DNA of 64,000 nucleotides from contig NC_030683.2 in NCBI RefSeq assembly GCF_000004195.4, positions 74,805,764-74,869,763 of the forward strand, given 5' to 3'. A program made the translations under genes and the position numbers. A model generated the notes under the pieces. That model had not been told where the DNA came from and ran no database searches. It was given only the letters and a program-made list of their open reading frames with translations. Below are positions 59,873 through 64,000 of this stretch, piece after piece (position 1 is the first letter of the stretch; each line of letters opens with the position of its first letter). Source of the stretch: Xenopus tropicalis. Its lineage: Eukaryota > Chordata > Amphibia > Anura > Pipidae.

Positions 59873-60285
59873 GTAAGTCATCTGTGGAAATATAACACTA
59901 GAGTTATCCTTATTAGCTTGAAGTTCAGCTGCTGAAAGAAGTTGATTAGGTTTGTTGGTTGGATTTTGAAAAGGTAATATTTTCATTCTTTGCAATGCAG
60001 TCTGTGTAGGCACTTAATGCACTACTGAGAATTCACAGCAATTTTGTGCAGGTAAACACCATACATGATAAGATATTAATAAATGAATATCTTAAACACA
60101 GCCTTTTGTTGTTCTGAATGCCTTTTGTTGTTCTGAACTGTTCATCACCATACATGTTTACAGCTTCATAAGAAAATGTACTTTTAATTTAAAAATGTAT
60201 GTAATATGTAATGAGTAGAAAAATAAGCAGTCATTCAGCTGGATGAATGACTTTCACGCTTTAAGTTTACTAAAAAATCATTTAA

Positions 60286-63200
60286 CCCTTTCACTGCCAA
60301 CAACGTACTTCGCACTTTGTTGCAGTAAAAGGCTGTATCTGCCAACAACATGCGCCGTTCGTTGTTTGGCAGATAAATGTACTCTCTGCAGAAGCGGCAC
60401 GTGTCCCCCCCCCAAGCGCCGGCCCCGGATGAAGACTGAAGCAGGAGGATCAGGTCAGGACTGCGATCCCTGCTTCAGGACAGGTAAGGGTTTTTTTTTT
60501 TTTGCATTTACACACACTCACTTACACACACTTACAGCAGAAAATTTAGCAGGTTTTTTTGGTTTTTTTTTACATTTTGCACACTTGTATACACTAATAT
60601 ACCTACTTACACACTGTCACACAACTTTCACACATGTATGCACAAACGCTTTTTTTTTTTTACCACTTTGTTTTTAGTTTCTTTTTCCTAAAAACTGTTT
60701 ATTTTGACAGCGTGACTATTGTATCAGATTTTCTGACCACTAATTACACTGTTGTGTGACTTATTTTGTCGTTTCACTAATTTGCGCAATTTTTGTGGTT
60801 TTATTACATTTTTTATCCCTGTATTGGTATTCCTGATCTGTTTTTAACATAGCTTTGCCATATGTAACTTTGGTGTAGAAAAATAACTTTACCGATTTTG
60901 AATTCATTGGAATGTGTACTTTCCAAAAATATATGGTTTTCTGGGGGTCTCTGTATAGTTAGGGGGTGTTACGGCACATAATACGCTGTCAGGGGGCTCT
61001 GTGCAAAAGCTGAGTTGGCAGGCGAGAAATCCATATGCGCTATTTTTATTTTGGGGTCAGTATATACCACAGACTTTGGTATATCTATGCATATTGGGCA
61101 TCAAACTGTTCAGTAGACCTAAGGTGTTCCTATTTGGGGTGATTTGCCTTTGTACGCAATTAATTGTGTGAGATAAATGCAGCAAATTGCAAAATTTTTA
61201 TGCGATTTTCTGAAATGTCATAAAAACCACTAAGTTTAGGAAAGCTTTGCAGATTGGTACTTTGGTGTAGAAAGGATTATTTACCCATGTTGGATTTGTC
61301 AGAATGTGTACTTTCCAAAACTATATGGTTTTCTGGGTTTTTCTGTATAGTTAGGGGGTGTTACGGTACATAATATGCTGTCAGGGGGCTCTGTATGCAA
61401 AAGCTGAGTTGGCCAGCAAGAAATCCTTATGCGCTATTTTCATTTTGGGGTCAGTACATACCACAGACTTTGGTATATCTATGCATATTGGGCATCAAAC
61501 TGTTCAGTAGACCCTAGGTGTTTCTATTTGGGGTGATTTGCCTCTGTATGCAAGAAATTGTGTGAGATAAATCTGCAAATTGCAACATTTTTAGGCGATT
61601 TTCTGAAATGTCATAAAATTAGGCAAACAGTAAAGCTTTACGGCTTGGTACTTTGGAGTAAAAAGAAATGTGTACCCATTATAGATTCAGGGGAATGTGT
61701 ACTTTCCAAAAATATATGGCTTTCTGGGGTGAGCGTACTTTTTTTGTACCATTATCCCACATAAAGGATGGAAATGTGTTGATTTTGCAGGAGCTGAAAT
61801 GACAGATCATATGGGGGTATGTTCCCATTGGGGCCCCTACACGCCACATATTTGGGTAATGAGGGGATTTTTGGAAATGTCATAAAAATTTCTACATTTA
61901 GAAAAGCTTTGCGGCTTGGTACTTTGGAGTAGAAAGACATGGGTACCCATTTTAGATTTGGGGGAATGTGAACTTTCCAAAAATATATGACTTTCTGGGG
62001 TGAGCATACTTTTTACTAGCTTTATCCCACATATAATGATGTAAATGTGTTGATTTTGCTGGAGCTGAAATGACAGAAATGATAGATCATATGGGGTTAT
62101 GTTCACTTTGGGGCCCCTACATGCCACATACTTGGGTAAACCTATACATATTGGGGATTAAACTGTTCAGTGGACCCCTGGCATTCAAATTTAGGGTGTT
62201 TTATCTAGGTACCTAATGCTATGTGGGAGATAAGATGCTGCAAAGTGGAAGCTTTAAGGGGATTTTTGGAAATGTCATCAAAATTGCTACATTTAGAAAA
62301 GCTTTGCGGCTTGGTACTTTGGAGTAGAAAGACATGGGTACCCATTTTAGATTCGGGGGAATGTGTACTTTCCAAAAATATATAACTTTCTGGGGTGAGC
62401 ATACTTTTTACTAGCTTTATCCCACATATAATGATGTAAATGTGTTGATTTTGCTTGAGCTGAAATGACAGAAATGATAGATCATATGGGGGTATGTTCA
62501 CATTGGGGCCCCTACATGCCACATACTTAAATAAACCTATACATATTGTGCATCAAACTGTTCAGTGGACCCCTGGCGTTCATATTTAGAGTGTTTTATT
62601 TGGTTACTTTATGACCTATAGGAGATAAGATACTATAGACTGGAAGCTTTGAAGTGATTTTTTTTTAAAATTTCACAAATTTTGATAAAAACCAATAATT
62701 TTAGGAAAGCATTGCGACTTGATAGTTTGGAGTAGACAGACAGTTGTACCTAGTCTGGATTCCCCAGAATCTGTTCTTTCCAGAAATGTGTAATTTTCTG
62801 CAATAAACCTTCTGTTAGTGGATTTCTTGGCCTTGAAATCTAGAAGTATGCAGCTTTCTGAAGCAGTGCTTTGGAAATTTGATAGTGTACTGCTGGGAGT
62901 TTTTGACATATACAAGAAGAAAAGAAACCTTCATAAAACTATATATATTTGGTATTGGCACGTTCAGGAGACATGGGACTTTCCAAATCAGTTGTATTTT
63001 TGTGCATAAAATAATTTTTGTTTCTGGTATGTGTTTATATTATGGAAAATGTGATTATTTTTTTTTCAATTTTTTAGACATTTAGAAGCCTATATTTTGT
63101 TACAGAATTGGAATTACAACAAAACTCTACCATATTTTGAAAGCTTAGGTTGTCCTGAAAAAAAAACAATATATTGTTTTCCTGGGTAAACTAAAAGTTC

Positions 63201-63298
63201 CCCCGAGGAAAGGCCCCTAAAGTGAAACAGTGCAAAATTCAAAAACTGTCTGGCAGTAGAAGTTCCACTTTGGTCCAAAATGGCTGGCAGTGAAAGGG
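60286..63298. mobile_element. piggyBac-like non-autonomous element, 3.0 kb
   Basis: TTAA at 60282-60285 and 63299-63302. Perfect 14-bp terminal inverted repeats CCCTTTCACTGCCA / TGGCAGTGAAAGGG. TTAA target plus a terminus starting CCC is piggyBac-like and resembles Xenopus Uribo ends. There is no transposase; the 144-codon frame at 60243-60677 has no recognisable domain. Most of the interior is a tandem repeat. Located in hepacam intron 1. Confidence 0.85.
60840..62850. repeat. Satellite array of about 390 bp, six units, inside the piggyBac-like element
   Basis: The anchor CTTTGGTGTAGAAA / ACTTTGGAGTAGAAAG recurs near 60868, 61261, 61652, 61923, 62318 and 62726, giving spacings of about 392, 391, 271, 395 and 408 bp. 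Each unit also has GAATGTGTACTTTCCAAAAA, TATGGTTTTCTGGGG and CATCAAACTGTTCAGT. The 271-bp unit looks like a unit with about 120 bp deleted. Divergence grows to the right. Confidence 0.88.
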
Positions 63299-63569
63299 TT
63301 AAACATTAAATAAACCCAATAGGATTGTTTTCTATCCAATAATAGAATCTTATTGGATAGAATCTTATCTATCCAATAATATATCTTAGTTTCGATCAAG
63401 TGCAAGGTACTGTTACACTACTACAGAGAAAAAGGAAATCATTTCTAAAAATTAGAATCATTTCTTTAAAATGGAGTCTATGGCAGATGGCCTTTCCGTA
63501 GAAGGGATCCTATACCTGTATATATATTTTTTTTGGTTGTTGTTATTTTTTTTTAAATTTATTTATTTG

Positions 63570-63915
63570 AGAAAAAGTCAATCCAGAATATAATTTTTTG
63601 CATAATAAAAGAAAACAAAATTTTAATTAATTCATTACAAATTTGTCATGGTAACAAACTTATTTGTATATATAATTGCTATTAAAAGCAGTGTTTGCCA
63701 GTCCTTTTCTATTCTCTGCCCTGACTTGAAACAATGTAACACAAGGCAGCAAACTGACAGACCTGACTTGCTGGAGGAGACTGACCTTTGCAACTTAAAA
63801 GAAACAACCAGGAGTTCAGCAAATGCTTTAATAAATTTATATTGGAAAGTTGCTTAGTATTATGTTTTCTTTTATTAGGTAAAAGCTTAATTTTGGGGTT
63901 GAAATGTTCTTTGAA
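63570..63915. mobile_element. T2-like MITE, relative of 36968-37397
   Basis: Contains TTTTTTGCATAATAAAAGAA, AACACAAGGCAGCAAACTGA and TTGGAAAGTTGCTTAGTATT in the same order as the copies at 36968 and 47374. The TTAA ends are not clean. Confidence 0.65.
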
Positions 63916-64000
63916 ATTGTGCATACCTTATTAAAAGGGGAGGGGAAAAAGAATTGAAGAAACACAAAAACATTTGTTATGCAACAAAACCTTTTGCAAA

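Larger units (their letters stand above)
59873..64000 (+). other. hepacam intron 1 (left part)
   Basis: No further exon is visible. Most of it is the piggyBac-like element at 60286-63298. To its right are a fragment of the CAGGTATGGGA MITE (about 63470-63518) and a T2-like MITE (about 63570-63915). Confidence 0.7.

Noticed and set aside
60243..60677. Open frame of 144 codons at the left end of the piggyBac-like element
   Set aside because: It crosses the TTAA boundary of the element and is rich in low-complexity F/H/T/L; it does not resemble a piggyBac transposase.
1..64000. CRISPR arrays, bacterial operons, phage or rRNA/tRNA genes
   Set aside because: The tandem repeats lack the repeat-spacer structure of CRISPR arrays, the genes are spliced vertebrate genes, and I recognised no tRNA or rRNA sequence.

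Overview
The window looks like genomic DNA of a clawed frog, Xenopus, most likely X. tropicalis. It is AT-rich, has GT-AG introns and is full of DNA-transposon fragments. The host call rests on gene synteny plus repeat types I recognise from Xenopus: many TTAA-flanked TTAAAGG-ended MITEs (T2-like), CR1 and L1/Tx1 LINEs, hAT elements and a SPIN-like element. The species is an inference; no database was searched.

Three protein-coding genes can be read exon by exon, in the order known from human 11q24.2. From right to left they are hepacam (plus strand; first coding exon 59788-59872, rest outside the window), ccdc15 (minus strand; complete, ten coding exons, 46575 to 29187, 499 codons plus stop) and slc37a2 (minus strand; first nine coding exons, 21042 to 350, 295 codons; its 3' half lies left of the window). 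hepacam and ccdc15 diverge; ccdc15 and slc37a2 are head to tail. All 18 complete splice junctions are GT-AG and every phase matches the next exon.

Layout. 1-21.2 kb is slc37a2 and its promoter; its introns carry MITEs, two hAT elements with internal tandem repeats (8.57-8.88 and 11.47-12.89 kb) and a 529-bp CpG-rich palindromic MITE (16.4-16.9 kb). 21.2-28.7 kb is intergenic and repeat-rich. 29.2-46.6 kb is ccdc15; its introns hold a near-perfect long-hairpin MITE, an L1/Tx1 remnant, a CR1 LINE interrupted by a MITE, and a GC-rich MITE with a perfect X-box motif. 46.6-59.6 kb separates the divergent promoters and holds T2 MITEs, a second CR1 remnant and a SPIN-like hAT element. 59.6-64 kb is hepacam exon 1 and part of intron 1, most of it a 3.0-kb piggyBac-like element filled with a satellite of about 390 bp.

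The three genes share a neighbourhood but not a pathway: sugar-phosphate transport in the ER, centriole structure, and cell adhesion. I found no undescribed multi-gene system. The most unusual material is in the transposons: several non-autonomous elements contain their own tandem arrays, several form long hairpins inside transcribed introns, and one carries promoter-like sequence.
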